A stretch of 42,070 bases of DNA from IMG/VR virus record IMGVR_UViG_3300034683_000027, positions 1 through 42,070 of that record. One strand, 5' to 3'. The notes under the pieces were generated by a model. It saw nothing but the letters and a program-made list of their open reading frames with translations. It was not told the origin of the DNA and ran no database searches. Below are positions 9,203 through 17,354 of the stretch, piece by piece. The position numbers were made by a program, and so were the translations under genes. The first letter of the stretch is position 1. Each line of letters opens with the position of its first letter. The DNA comes from a virus.

Positions 9203-10210
9203 TTAAAGTTCAGCACTAATAGCCGCATTTGTAGCTACAAGACGGCCCCCACTGCTTCTAAAATCAGAGCCACTATACCTAAATAATACATAGGTATTTC
9301 CCGCACTAATAATTGGAGTACTAGCGTGATGTCCCTCTAATCCCCAACTAGATGCGGTTACGGTTCCAACCGCCCTCATTGACACTGGAAGTGTATACAT
9401 TCCCGCAAGATAATTCGTTCCCCCCTCCGCTGCACTCGCCATGACACACACAGTAGTTAAGGTTGTTGGGTACGCGTATGGCCCTAACAGAACGTAATAC
9501 CGCTGACAAAGCGCCAATTCCAATCCAATCGGACGATGCTCGAATGGTGTGGCGATGGAGCCCTCTTCATACTGAACTTTACTAATTGTCCCGGTGCTGA
9601 ATTCAATAGATTGATTTGTGCCGCCTACCGCTGTTCCAGTAATTCCAGATGCACCATAGGCACCAGAGTCAATACGCCCTTGTGCTGTTCCTTGCCAAGA
9701 TAGGATGTGAGTTCCAGATTGAAGGTTTAACCCTTCGATCACTTGCATCAAAGAGCCGGCAGTAATCGTAATCGTGGTTACATTATTCGAGGTTGCAAAG
9801 GTGTAGGTGCATCCTGAACTCCCCGCTTTCCAACGATCGTGACCATACGCCCCGGCGGCCAAAGTTACCGTACCAGAAACGCCTCGCTGATTGACTCCGA
9901 AATTGCCATTAATAATCTTGTTCCTGAACCCCGCCAATTGACCGGAGTTATCCCCACCAAAGCGAACAATATCTACACCGTCTTTTCGTAGAACTACGTT
10001 ATCAGCAGTTGTATTAAATGCAGTGTCTGTAGTAATAGATCCAGTAAATTCTGGCTCACTAGCTTTGACCAATGGAAATCCACCAACTGTAGCACCATCA
10101 TGTACAACAGCAACTTTTTTACTAGTATCTACAGTGATTTCCCCCTCAGCTCCGGTGAATGTAGAGTGCTGTGCAGTAGTGCCGCGGCGCCATCTAATTT
10201 GAGTACTCAT
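9203..10210 (-). CDS. Tail fibre / receptor-binding protein (335 aa)
   Basis: The N-terminal 50 residues (MSTQIRWRRGTTAQHSTFTG, then GEITVDTSKKVAVVHDG) form the widespread phage fibre start that trimerises as a repeated strand module. Residues about 95-115 (NKIINGNFGVNQRG) open a second module common to phage fibres, and the GTISKVQYEEGS...FEHRPIGLELALCQRYY stretch is a frequent carbohydrate-binding-like fibre module. The C-terminal half should contact the receptor. Base composition of that half looks clearly more GC-rich than surrounding genes, a sign of modular exchange. The chaperone gene follows it. Confidence 0.75.
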   Translation of the reverse strand: MSTQIRWRRGTTAQHSTFTGAEGEITVDTSKKVAVVHDGATVGGFPLVKASEPEFTGSITTDTAFNTTADNVVLRKDGVDIVRFGGDNSGQLAGFRNKIINGNFGVNQRGVSGTVTLAAGAYGHDRWKAGSSGCTYTFATSNNVTTITITAGSLMQVIEGLNLQSGTHILSWQGTAQGRIDSGAYGASGITGTAVGGTNQSIEFSTGTISKVQYEEGSIATPFEHRPIGLELALCQRYYVLLGPYAYPTTLTTVCVMASAAEGGTNYLAGMYTLPVSMRAVGTVTASSWGLEGHHASTPIISAGNTYVLFRYSGSDFRSSGGRLVATNAAISAEL

Positions 10211-10223
10211 GTATAACTACTCC

Positions 10224-10796
10224 TTACAGTGTTCCAAAATCAGTTGGAAATAATACCACAGGATCTGCTACACTACCAAAGTCAAATGCATTGGTAGTAT
10301 TAAAACCTATGGAAGAAAAAGCTTCACACTCAAGCGCTGATGCCGCTGCGGCATTCTCACTGGCAGCGGCTTGCATAGAATAATACTTTGCTGAATATTC
10401 AGATCCATCTACAGCTCCATCTATCTTACTTGCCCAATCTTTAGCTAGTAAGGCTGCTGCTTCTGATGCTGCCTGTGCAGCTTCTGCTGCCGCAACTGCT
10501 GCATCAACTACACTAGATCCACCTGCAATCTCAAGAAAACCTACAGCTACTACAACAGTACCGGCAGATACTCCAGAATCTAATTCAAAACTAGCACTAT
10601 CAACTTCTGTAAAATCTACACTAGCTACTTGAAAGCCTCCATTAACAAATACGTAGAGGCTATTAGTACCAAGCGCATATGTAAAATCAGTAATATTAAA
10701 TAATGTCTGACCTTCCGTAGCAATAAATCGCTGAGTAGATATAGAAGAGTTGGCGCTGATTGAAGTACCCGGCGCCCAGATGTTAGGATTTGCCAT
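10224..10796 (-). CDS. Tail fibre N-terminal / adaptor protein (190 aa)
   Basis: After a short start (MANPNIWAPGTSIS), residues 22-90 (RFIATEGQTLFNITDFTYAL, NSLYVFVNGGFQ, VDFTE) match the collar-attachment domain seen at the N-terminus of many podovirus fibres. This is followed by an Ala-rich helical segment (AAEAAQAASEAAALLAKDW) resembling a trimeric coiled coil. It ends where a full fibre would continue, so it is probably an anchor on which the next protein (9203-10210) is mounted. It is a fibre split over two genes or a separate adaptor. Confidence 0.7.
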   Translation of the reverse strand: MANPNIWAPGTSISANSSISTQRFIATEGQTLFNITDFTYALGTNSLYVFVNGGFQVASVDFTEVDSASFELDSGVSAGTVVVAVGFLEIAGGSSVVDAAVAAAEAAQAASEAAALLAKDWASKIDGAVDGSEYSAKYYSMQAAASENAAAASALECEAFSSIGFNTTNAFDFGSVADPVVLFPTDFGTL

Positions 10797-10817
10797 AGGG
10801 GTTTCCTTTAATTAACT

Positions 10818-10845
10818 GAAGTGATTTTATTTTTATTATCACTTC
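10818..10845 (-). repeat. Intergenic hairpin at gene end
   Basis: A perfect 8-bp inverted repeat (GAAGTGAT / ATCACTTC) with a 12-base A/T-only loop spans the stop codon of the 378-aa gene; the TGA stop lies within the stem. No U-tract follows on the minus strand. It could protect the mRNA end or dampen translation of the next gene. Its function is not known. Confidence 0.45.
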
Positions 10846-11975
10846 TCTGCGAGTGGAGTTAATTTACTTTTTACAAAACCTACAATATAGCAAATAGGTT
10901 CGAATATATTACGATAGATGCAGCCAAGAATGTCGCGGCGGCGTCCTTGCATAACGGCGCGCAAGTCTGCTGTTCTGTGACGTGCAATATTTTCCAGAAT
11001 CCTTTTAAGCATGTTACTGGGCTTCTTAGCATAATATGCACGCTGCACCAGTGGTAGAAAAATTGCATGGTATCCAATTTGATGATAAGGAGACATATGC
11101 TTTTTAGAATATTTGAGCCAGATTGCGTTGCGATAGGACCCAAAGCCGTAGGCTGCATTCATTGCAGTGCATACAATTTTATCGCTACTGCTGGATGAAG
11201 ATGACTCATTTGCAGCGGATATATCAGAGTAAGAAGTTTCTGGAGCCTCTCCTGCGTAACCACCGGAGAAAGATTGTCCTTCAGAAAATCCTTCATTAAA
11301 ACCGCCGCTAGGCCCAGCATCTGCTTTAGGCCCCGTGTAGTTGTCAGGAACTCCATAAGCTGTCAGGTCAATGTCAGATATTGTAGTTTCCATAGCATCC
11401 AACATAGCTGCAAATGTAGTTCTTCCTCGATCTGGAGCATATCCAAGAGTTTCATCACTTGGACCAAATACTGCACCTATATCCATCAACCCAATTTTTT
11501 CTGCTGCTTTTTTACCTATGGAATAAGCAGTAACTAGTGTTGGATTTAAAGCTGTAAGAACTCCTTTTAATCCAATCTCAGCAGCAGTAGCTTTATCAAG
11601 ACCTTCTGTTGCAATAGCTTCCATTAGATCGCTTGCAATAGAAGTAACAGGAGCTGGAAGTCCAGCCATCGCTCCCCCTACTCTGCTAACAGTACCAACT
11701 ACATTTCCAGTGGTAGGACTGAATCCAAGACCTTCAGCTTTGGTGCCTGTAGCAGTGGTGGATTCCGTATCTTGACCTGTGTATCCATTTCCACTAGCAG
11801 CACTAATCAAGTCTTGCAAAGAACTATCAATATTTTCAGTTACATCGCCACTTCTCGTAGATGGAAAAAAAGCCAGTGGAGTAGCAACTCCACCAGCGAT
11901 GTTAGAGATCCCGCTAGGAGTAGAAGGGAGCCTAAAATTATAAGTCCCCATTCCATATTGTTGACTAATAGCCAT
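10839..11975 (-). CDS. Virion-associated protein with conserved Cys/His-containing C-terminal domain (378 aa)
   Basis: The N-terminal 270 residues are Gly/Ser/Thr-rich and disordered in look, ending in a run of serines (near residue 259). The C-terminal ~110 residues are very different: basic, aromatic and helical, starting KIVCTAMNAAYGFGSYRNAIW and continuing with HMSPYHQIGYH and RILENIARHRTADLRAVMQG. I recognise this as a recurrent phage module attached to varied virion proteins, of unknown function. It sits between a head-completion-like gene and the fibre genes. A tail or connector role is possible. Confidence 0.6.
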   Translation of the reverse strand: MAISQQYGMGTYNFRLPSTPSGISNIAGGVATPLAFFPSTRSGDVTENIDSSLQDLISAASGNGYTGQDTESTTATGTKAEGLGFSPTTGNVVGTVSRVGGAMAGLPAPVTSIASDLMEAIATEGLDKATAAEIGLKGVLTALNPTLVTAYSIGKKAAEKIGLMDIGAVFGPSDETLGYAPDRGRTTFAAMLDAMETTISDIDLTAYGVPDNYTGPKADAGPSGGFNEGFSEGQSFSGGYAGEAPETSYSDISAANESSSSSSSDKIVCTAMNAAYGFGSYRNAIWLKYSKKHMSPYHQIGYHAIFLPLVQRAYYAKKPSNMLKRILENIARHRTADLRAVMQGRRRDILGCIYRNIFEPICYIVGFVKSKLTPLAEK

Positions 11976-11982
11976 ATCTCAC

Positions 11983-12567
11983 CTACTCTCCGTAACCTAC
12001 AACTTCTTGCTTCAGAATTTGATATTGTTCCATAACTTCTTGTCTGATACTGGATGCTTGTTCGTCAAACCCGATCTGTTTGAAAATACTTCTAGCCGCT
12101 TCGTAACTGATTGCATATGGGTGATCTAGTGCAATCCAAGATGAGAAGTTATTTTCATCGGTATTGGGATTCACATAGCAGGCAATTATCATATACGCAT
12201 CTTCTGTGGAAGAGCGAATTTCCAACATTTCTCCAGCGATGTAACAGATATCAGCTTTTTGATATCCATATGAATCCAATACTTGCTCAGGCGTAAGCAT
12301 TTTAATGAAATCGCCGGGCATTCCATTAGAATATTTACGCAGATATTTAAACGCTCTCCAACGCGGAACCAATGCACGATAATCAATCGACTGAATATAT
12401 GCAGGTTCACTCCAAGTGATTCCAGTCTCGAAAAGATCTTTAGGGTAAAAATCCGATTGGTGAGCTTTGAGAGTGGCCGCCTTCACAGCCAGTTTCGTCT
12501 CGGCTACCAGATCAGGACGATTGGTAAGAGTGTAAACATCCGAAACCAATTCTGCGAAAGTGGCCAT
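11983..12567 (-). CDS. Head completion / head-tail adaptor-like protein (194 aa)
   Basis: It begins MATFAELVSDVYTLTNRPDL, a mostly helical start typical of adaptor proteins placed just after capsid genes in podoviruses (roles like T7 gp11 or P22 gp4). The middle has WSEPAYIQSIDYRALVPRWR, with helices after residue 140. AAGGAAAT precedes the ATG. Function is inferred from gene order (capsid, small protein, then this) and the helical profile, not from a diagnostic motif. Confidence 0.6.
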   Translation of the reverse strand: MATFAELVSDVYTLTNRPDLVAETKLAVKAATLKAHQSDFYPKDLFETGITWSEPAYIQSIDYRALVPRWRAFKYLRKYSNGMPGDFIKMLTPEQVLDSYGYQKADICYIAGEMLEIRSSTEDAYMIIACYVNPNTDENNFSSWIALDHPYAISYEAARSIFKQIGFDEQASSIRQEVMEQYQILKQEVVGYGE

Positions 12568-12591
12568 CTCTATTTCCTTCTATTATTACTA

Positions 12592-12930
12592 TTACTTAGA
12601 CTTCGACTCAGCAGCAACTGCGCCAACACTGGCAGAAGTTACAGTGCCTGTAGATCCACCAGCAGCTTTTGCGGCTTCATGCTCTTTGATGATTTTTTCC
12701 TTAATAGCGTTCAACGGATCGAGCTGCTCTTTGGTAACAACTTCTTGACCCGCTTTTACATAGATCATCGGATGCTTCAGTTTAATTTCACCGTCAAGGA
12801 ATTTAATTTCTTCCTCATCGCTAGTAACATAATAACCAGCAACGAATGCAATGCGCTTTCCATTTGGCATAATGATACCAAGCTTAGGACGAGTGCAGAA
12901 ATATTGCTTAAATTTTTCTTCAGATGCCAT
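12592..12930 (-). CDS. Small virion/head-associated protein (112 aa), unknown
   Basis: The first 60 residues form a compact beta-like domain (FCTRPKLGIIMPNGKRIAFVAGYYVT). The remainder is a charged helix (LNAIKEKIIKEHEAAKAAG) ending in a flexible Ser/Ala/Val tail. TAGGAGATAACATC gives a good ribosome site. It directly follows the capsid gene and the RNA pseudoknot. It may be a head decoration or connector accessory protein; I cannot name a family. Confidence 0.55.
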   Translation of the reverse strand: MASEEKFKQYFCTRPKLGIIMPNGKRIAFVAGYYVTSDEEEIKFLDGEIKLKHPMIYVKAGQEVVTKEQLDPLNAIKEKIIKEHEAAKAAGGSTGTVTSASVGAVAAESKSK

Positions 12931-12955
12931 GATGTTATCTCCTAAAAGTGGGCAG

Positions 12956-12994
12956 TCCTAGTTTTTATTTAACGTCAGAACTAGGAAACTGACG
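12956..12994 (-). ncRNA. Predicted H-type RNA pseudoknot after the capsid gene
   Basis: Read on the minus strand, CGTCAG (12994-12989) pairs with CTGACG (12978-12973) as stem 1. The loop of that hairpin, TCCTAGTT (12986-12979), pairs with AACTAGGA (12963-12956) as stem 2. Loop 1 is TT (2 bases), there is no base between the stems, and loop 3 is TTAAATAAA (9 bases, A-rich). This is the classical H-type geometry. It begins 16 bases downstream of the capsid stop and ends before the next ribosome site. Possible roles are mRNA protection from 3' exonucleases or control of the next gene. Confidence 0.6.
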
Positions 12995-13010
12995 GCCCAG
13001 GGGAGGAAGA

Positions 13011-14201
13011 TTAGCCTACAGCAGCAGCGGTAAGACCATAAATAACAGCGTTGGCCGGAGGATTCTTGACCAAGCAAGTCATTTCAGTAGTGAGAGATCC
13101 AGAAACAGCATCTTCACCAGCATCCGTATCATTCTCAGCTTTCGTCTTACGATCGCCAAGATATGCAACTCCGAATGTGCTGAGGTCAACTGCAACTGCC
13201 ATTGCGCTCCAGTCGGTGTTAGTATTGAACAGTGGGTGCTCAATAACACGGAACGTACCGCGGGCAGTCTTAAACGTGGAGAATTGCAGGCCCCACGTAG
13301 TTTGACCATCCACCAACTGATAAGTACCGTTCAGACGACCGATATTATTAAGAACTCGCTTACCAATACCGCCAACAAAAAGAACACGCTCGTTGGCAAC
13401 TTTCGGATCAGTAGCTTGATTAAATACAGGGTCAAGCATCGTTTCCAATTGCGTATAAGTCGTGGTGGCGGCCGCAGTATGTACGTTATCTTGAGCGGTG
13501 TATTGCTCAACAATGCTAATCAAACCATCCATCGTGCGGAACGGTTTGCCGTTGCGAGTGCCACTAGATTTCTGGCCAAAGAAAAGAGCCTTTTCAATGT
13601 CAGCTGCGTGGAAAGCTGCGCAGTCTTGGCGGTTTTCGGCAACGGTGGTATCGCCAGCGATAACTTGCGTGGCACGAGCCGTATCAGTCAGTGCCCAAGT
13701 ATTACGGAAAATCTGGGTGTAATTCGTAATACGAACCGGAGTGATGTTGAGAGCCGTCGGACGATCCGAACCTTCTTCAAATGCGTTACCGACTTGATAC
13801 AACTTAACACCATCTGCAATCGCAGCAGCAGCAGTAACGCCAACGCCACGGGCCACAACTACGTGAGTTGCATCAGTAACACTAACAATGAGAATATTCT
13901 CACCAGTAGTATTAACTCGCATCACCATACCCGGAAGAACATTCGCAGTAGAATCGACAGTGAAAATAGTCGTAACACCATCAGCAATAGCGCCATTCAA
14001 CTGCAGTTCAGGGAAAAGCATAGTCTTAGCAAAGTAACCATGCTCAACCTGAACAGCAGTTTCAGACGTCAGCATTGACGTAAGACCAAACAGCGGCGCA
14101 GTACCATTAGGCATCAGCCGCGTAATCATTCCAGCAAACGACTTTTTCGCAAGATCAGTCGTAAAATTGCCAGTGTTAAACATCCCAGTAAACGAGCCCA
14201 T
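13011..14201 (-). CDS. Major capsid protein, SU10-like family
   Basis: The 396-residue protein matches the SU10-like (DUF5309-type) HK97-fold major head family as I know it. Features are the N-terminal PLFGLTSML...VEHGYFAKTM segment (residues 36-60), an inserted beta domain (residues about 70-135), and the RITNYTQIFRNTWALTDTAR motif near residue 155. The central helix region (FHAADIEKALFFGQKS) follows. AAAGGAAG precedes the start. It sits downstream of a scaffold gene and upstream of small head genes, the usual order. Codon use looks more GC-ending than neighbours, as expected for a highly expressed gene. Confidence 0.88.
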   Translation of the reverse strand: MGSFTGMFNTGNFTTDLAKKSFAGMITRLMPNGTAPLFGLTSMLTSETAVQVEHGYFAKTMLFPELQLNGAIADGVTTIFTVDSTANVLPGMVMRVNTTGENILIVSVTDATHVVVARGVGVTAAAAIADGVKLYQVGNAFEEGSDRPTALNITPVRITNYTQIFRNTWALTDTARATQVIAGDTTVAENRQDCAAFHAADIEKALFFGQKSSGTRNGKPFRTMDGLISIVEQYTAQDNVHTAAATTTYTQLETMLDPVFNQATDPKVANERVLFVGGIGKRVLNNIGRLNGTYQLVDGQTTWGLQFSTFKTARGTFRVIEHPLFNTNTDWSAMAVAVDLSTFGVAYLGDRKTKAENDTDAGEDAVSGSLTTEMTCLVKNPPANAVIYGLTAAAVG

Positions 14202-14243
14202 TTAGCTTCCTTTCAAGAAGATTGGATACAAAAAAATCAGAGA

Positions 14244-15029
14244 TTAGCCAAAAAATTCATCCCAGTTGGTATCATTCGCATCTGCATTTGCCGGAGTGGC
14301 AGGCTTAGGAGAGAATGAAGTACCGAGAGCTTCTACGTATTGCTTTGCCATCTGCGTGATTTCCCCTGCTGTTGCTCTGGGATATTTAACAGTTAGCTGT
14401 GCTTCCAACGCAGAAATAACAGGTTGTACTGCAGGATTTTGAAACACTGGGTTTTCAGCCCGGAGATTTTCAGAAACAGTATGTTTCTTGATATGTTGCG
14501 GAAGTTCAGACAGGATAGTATCTTTACCGCGCGCCATTGCTTGTTCTACAATCTTAGTTGTAGCAAAAGCAGATTGCGCGTAAGTCGTTTGTGCTACTTT
14601 ATTCAACGCTGCTGCAAAAGCTTGAACTGCACCTTCACCTCCTTGTGAAATAGCAGTCATCTGCTCAGGAGTAATAACTTTGGTAAAATCAATCTTACCA
14701 GCAGCCTCCATAAATTTCTTAGGATCTACATTGTTAAAAACTCCTGTCGGTGCAGCATTTGGATCTACTGGGTCATTGTTCCAAAGATCCTTAAATGAAT
14801 CGAGGGGAGTTGCTTCGGCAGAAGTATTTGAATCTTGATTCCCCGGAAGAACTCCATTAGGAGCAGTGTTAGGATTAGAAACTCCTGTGCCTGCTGCTGT
14901 ATCTGGAATGTTTCCCGGCGTCGGTGCGCCATTCTGAGTTCCTGCCGGTGCTGCTGGTGTAGCAGGTGCGGCTGCGCCAGAACTGCCACTACCAAACATA
15001 TTGCTGAACATGCTCATAACTCCGCTCAT
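14244..15029 (-). CDS. Capsid scaffolding protein (261 aa)
   Basis: A long Ala/Pro/Gly/Thr-rich N-terminus (residues 15-75) is followed by charged helices (KKFMEAAGKIDFTKVITPEQ; residues 160-245) and an acidic C-terminal end (DTNWDEFFG). This low-complexity plus helical pattern, the size, and position directly before the major capsid gene are typical of scaffolds. It would direct procapsid assembly and leave before DNA packaging. No protease is encoded nearby. Confidence 0.75.
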   Translation of the reverse strand: MSGVMSMFSNMFGSGSSGAAAPATPAAPAGTQNGAPTPGNIPDTAAGTGVSNPNTAPNGVLPGNQDSNTSAEATPLDSFKDLWNNDPVDPNAAPTGVFNNVDPKKFMEAAGKIDFTKVITPEQMTAISQGGEGAVQAFAAALNKVAQTTYAQSAFATTKIVEQAMARGKDTILSELPQHIKKHTVSENLRAENPVFQNPAVQPVISALEAQLTVKYPRATAGEITQMAKQYVEALGTSFSPKPATPANADANDTNWDEFFG

Positions 15030-15046
15030 TTCAAATCTCCTAGGTA

Positions 15047-15319
15047 TTAAAGGGTGAGGTTACTGCTGGGTTGGATTGCTGCTTCGTGTAAATCTAGCAG
15101 ATGATTTAACATATCTAGTTGTCCTCGCAGATATGCTTCATCTTGGGCAAATTTAGTTGGTTTATCTGTATCTAGTGTTAGATTTAATTTCTCCTCTGCA
15201 ATATTGGATCTTAGGTTTTGGATAACTGCAATGTTAAGTGAGCTAAGAGTACAACCATTATTATACTCTATCTCATCTAAATTATAGCTGGTAAAACTAT
15301 TGACCTTGGGGTGCGCCAT
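15047..15319 (-). CDS. Small portal-associated unknown protein (90 aa)
   Basis: ATG 15319 (MAHPKVNSFTSYN) is the likely start because AAGGAG lies nine bases upstream; an upstream in-frame ATG lacks such a site. The gene overlaps the last 23 bases of the portal gene. The protein is helical, with TKFAQDEAYLRGQLDMLNHLLDLH near the C-terminus. It may be a small assembly factor; the family is unknown. Confidence 0.6.
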   Translation of the reverse strand: MAHPKVNSFTSYNLDEIEYNNGCTLSSLNIAVIQNLRSNIAEEKLNLTLDTDKPTKFAQDEAYLRGQLDMLNHLLDLHEAAIQPSSNLTL

Positions 15320-17321
15320 TTTGTTGTGCTCCTTGTTGTGCTTGCGGATTTGGATTATATCCATACTGCTGCGGCTGAGGCTGAGGCGGAATCTGTTTCA
15401 TCAATTCACTGATAGCTGCCGGATCATCTAGTTTCTGAATCTGCTGTGCAATCAATCCTACTGCTTGCTGCCACTGCCCTAATGCCTGCTCATACGCCAT
15501 CTGTTCAGGAGATTTTTCAAACTCTTGAATTCTACCGCCTTGCGTTTTAATCATATACGAGAATAGCGGTGCGATGTTGTAACCTGCTGCAATCTGCGGC
15601 GAGGATCCGATTACTTGCATTGCTACTTGCAAAGTATCAGAATCTATGAGTTTATCACTAGGTGTAAGACCATCAGAGATTTTAAAATCCAATACAGCTT
15701 TGCGCAATGCTACTGGATCAATAGTAACTTCGCGCTGCAGATCTCTATTGAATAGAGAAACGCCGCCTTGGTATTGGAGAATATTAATCTTAAGAATCTC
15801 TTTAAGTGGAGTAAATACCTGAGCTTCCAAGAGCAGAGAAGTCATCTGATCGCGGCCGTTCGCATTGGCCATGACTGAGTCAAATTCACTGCGTGTCTTA
15901 TTTCCTTTGACAAACTGTCCTTGTCTGACAGGATTCTGGCCGGTGATCACATTAGCAAATTGCAGCAATTGCTGAGATTCTTGCATCAGAATCGGAGATT
16001 GATCATCGCGGAATGGAATAGGATAATAAGATTCAGCTACAGGTTTACCATAGGCTGCCGGACGTACAGGAATCTTTGCTGCTGGATTTTCATTATTAAT
16101 ATGATGTTCAGAGATGCGGGATGGATCATAAATTCCGCGATCACTAATTGCTCTCCTTCGAGCTGCAATTACAGAATTCCACATCGCGCTGGTAATCTCT
16201 TGAATTGGGGTGACATTAGTTGCAAGAGACTTAGTCTGATAGTCTAATCCATCTTCCAGTGGCTGCCCAAACAGCATCGGTAAATAACCGTGTGCATTAG
16301 TCTGACGCTCTGCGTAAATAAGAACTGAATGATTTACAAAGATAAGTTTCCAAACTTGCGGCGTATTTGGAGATGGTACGCGAATACCAAAATCAGAAGG
16401 AAGAATCTTAGCATAGATAGTAGTGACTTCATACATATCTTTGTATTGAATCTTCTGCTCACTAGCAGCTACGCCGGCCCACGCAAGCCAATTAGTACTG
16501 GTGCGAGGATCACGATCAAGAATTGCATCAGGATTAAGCTGCGGAATGTAGAATCCATTATAGGAACTGGATGTGGAGATTCCAGCAAATCCGAGACCAG
16601 ATTCAAAAGCATCTTTAATGTTATCTACCATTTTATCCGGCAGAGCTGCAATAAAGGCTTTCAATTGAATTCGTGTGAATATCTCATTGTAACCTGCAAA
16701 CTCTCCACGCCAGTAAATCTCAGACGGAGATACGCGAGTATCAAAGATAAGATTGTATGGATCTCTACGACGAATACAATTGCCTTCCCAGATTACTTCT
16801 TTTGGGCGCGCCTGAGTAGTAGAAAATCCCAAATCAGTTTCTAGTGCAGCAGTTACAGTGCGATCCCAATTAACTTCCAGTGCGGATAGATTATATTTAA
16901 ATCCATCGCGGAAAAACATCATAATCTCACGCACCCAACCTCCGCGCGTAGATTGATCTTCAATCACAGTTTCCATCTGCATCGCAGCATCCATATTCTG
17001 CGGATTGGAAACCACGCCAAAAATAGGATGACCAGTAAGGAATACAGAAGTTTGGTAAGTCACTGCGCCTTCTACTGCTGGAAGTACGATAGGCACAGTA
17101 ATATTCTGAAACTTATTGCTGTCACCGTAGCGATTGGCTAATTTAGCTTTTGCTTGTTCTTGTGTGAAATCTACTTCTCGCATGTATGCGCGATCAATAC
17201 GCTCCATCTGTGAGCGTAGATTCCAGTTGCGAGCCTGCAAATCAAAACACTGATGATGATATTGCAGCAATCCTTCTTGAGATTTCTTACTGAGAAGAAT
17301 TGGAGTATTTGAAGTTGCCAT
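15297..17321 (-). CDS. Portal protein
   Basis: The 674-residue protein has the size and pattern of podovirus portals: an N-terminal helical segment with DRAYMREVDFTQEQ, then conserved FQNITVPIVLPAVEGAVTY and TSVFLTGHPIFGV strands. A long wing/stem domain follows (residues 130-420), then a GQNPVRQGQFVKGNKTR motif (near residue 465) seen in this portal group. The C-terminus is rich in Gln, Pro and Asn, ending in a repeated QP/QQ tail. It follows the large terminase and precedes the scaffold, the canonical place. It forms the dodecameric DNA channel. Confidence 0.85.
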   Translation of the reverse strand: MATSNTPILLSKKSQEGLLQYHHQCFDLQARNWNLRSQMERIDRAYMREVDFTQEQAKAKLANRYGDSNKFQNITVPIVLPAVEGAVTYQTSVFLTGHPIFGVVSNPQNMDAAMQMETVIEDQSTRGGWVREIMMFFRDGFKYNLSALEVNWDRTVTAALETDLGFSTTQARPKEVIWEGNCIRRRDPYNLIFDTRVSPSEIYWRGEFAGYNEIFTRIQLKAFIAALPDKMVDNIKDAFESGLGFAGISTSSSYNGFYIPQLNPDAILDRDPRTSTNWLAWAGVAASEQKIQYKDMYEVTTIYAKILPSDFGIRVPSPNTPQVWKLIFVNHSVLIYAERQTNAHGYLPMLFGQPLEDGLDYQTKSLATNVTPIQEITSAMWNSVIAARRRAISDRGIYDPSRISEHHINNENPAAKIPVRPAAYGKPVAESYYPIPFRDDQSPILMQESQQLLQFANVITGQNPVRQGQFVKGNKTRSEFDSVMANANGRDQMTSLLLEAQVFTPLKEILKINILQYQGGVSLFNRDLQREVTIDPVALRKAVLDFKISDGLTPSDKLIDSDTLQVAMQVIGSSPQIAAGYNIAPLFSYMIKTQGGRIQEFEKSPEQMAYEQALGQWQQAVGLIAQQIQKLDDPAAISELMKQIPPQPQPQQYGYNPNPQAQQGAQQNGAPQGQ

Positions 17322-17354
17322 TTGGAGATTATCCTTTCGCTATTTGGTGTGCTA

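Noticed and set aside
12956-13020. Capsid frameshift extension using the pseudoknot
   Set aside because: The pseudoknot begins after the capsid stop and no slippery heptamer is present at the right distance upstream of the stop, so a programmed frameshift is not supported.
13236-14078. A 280-codon plus-strand frame opposite the major capsid gene
   Set aside because: Antisense shadow of a recognisable capsid gene, with biased Ser/Asn/Arg composition and no ribosome site.
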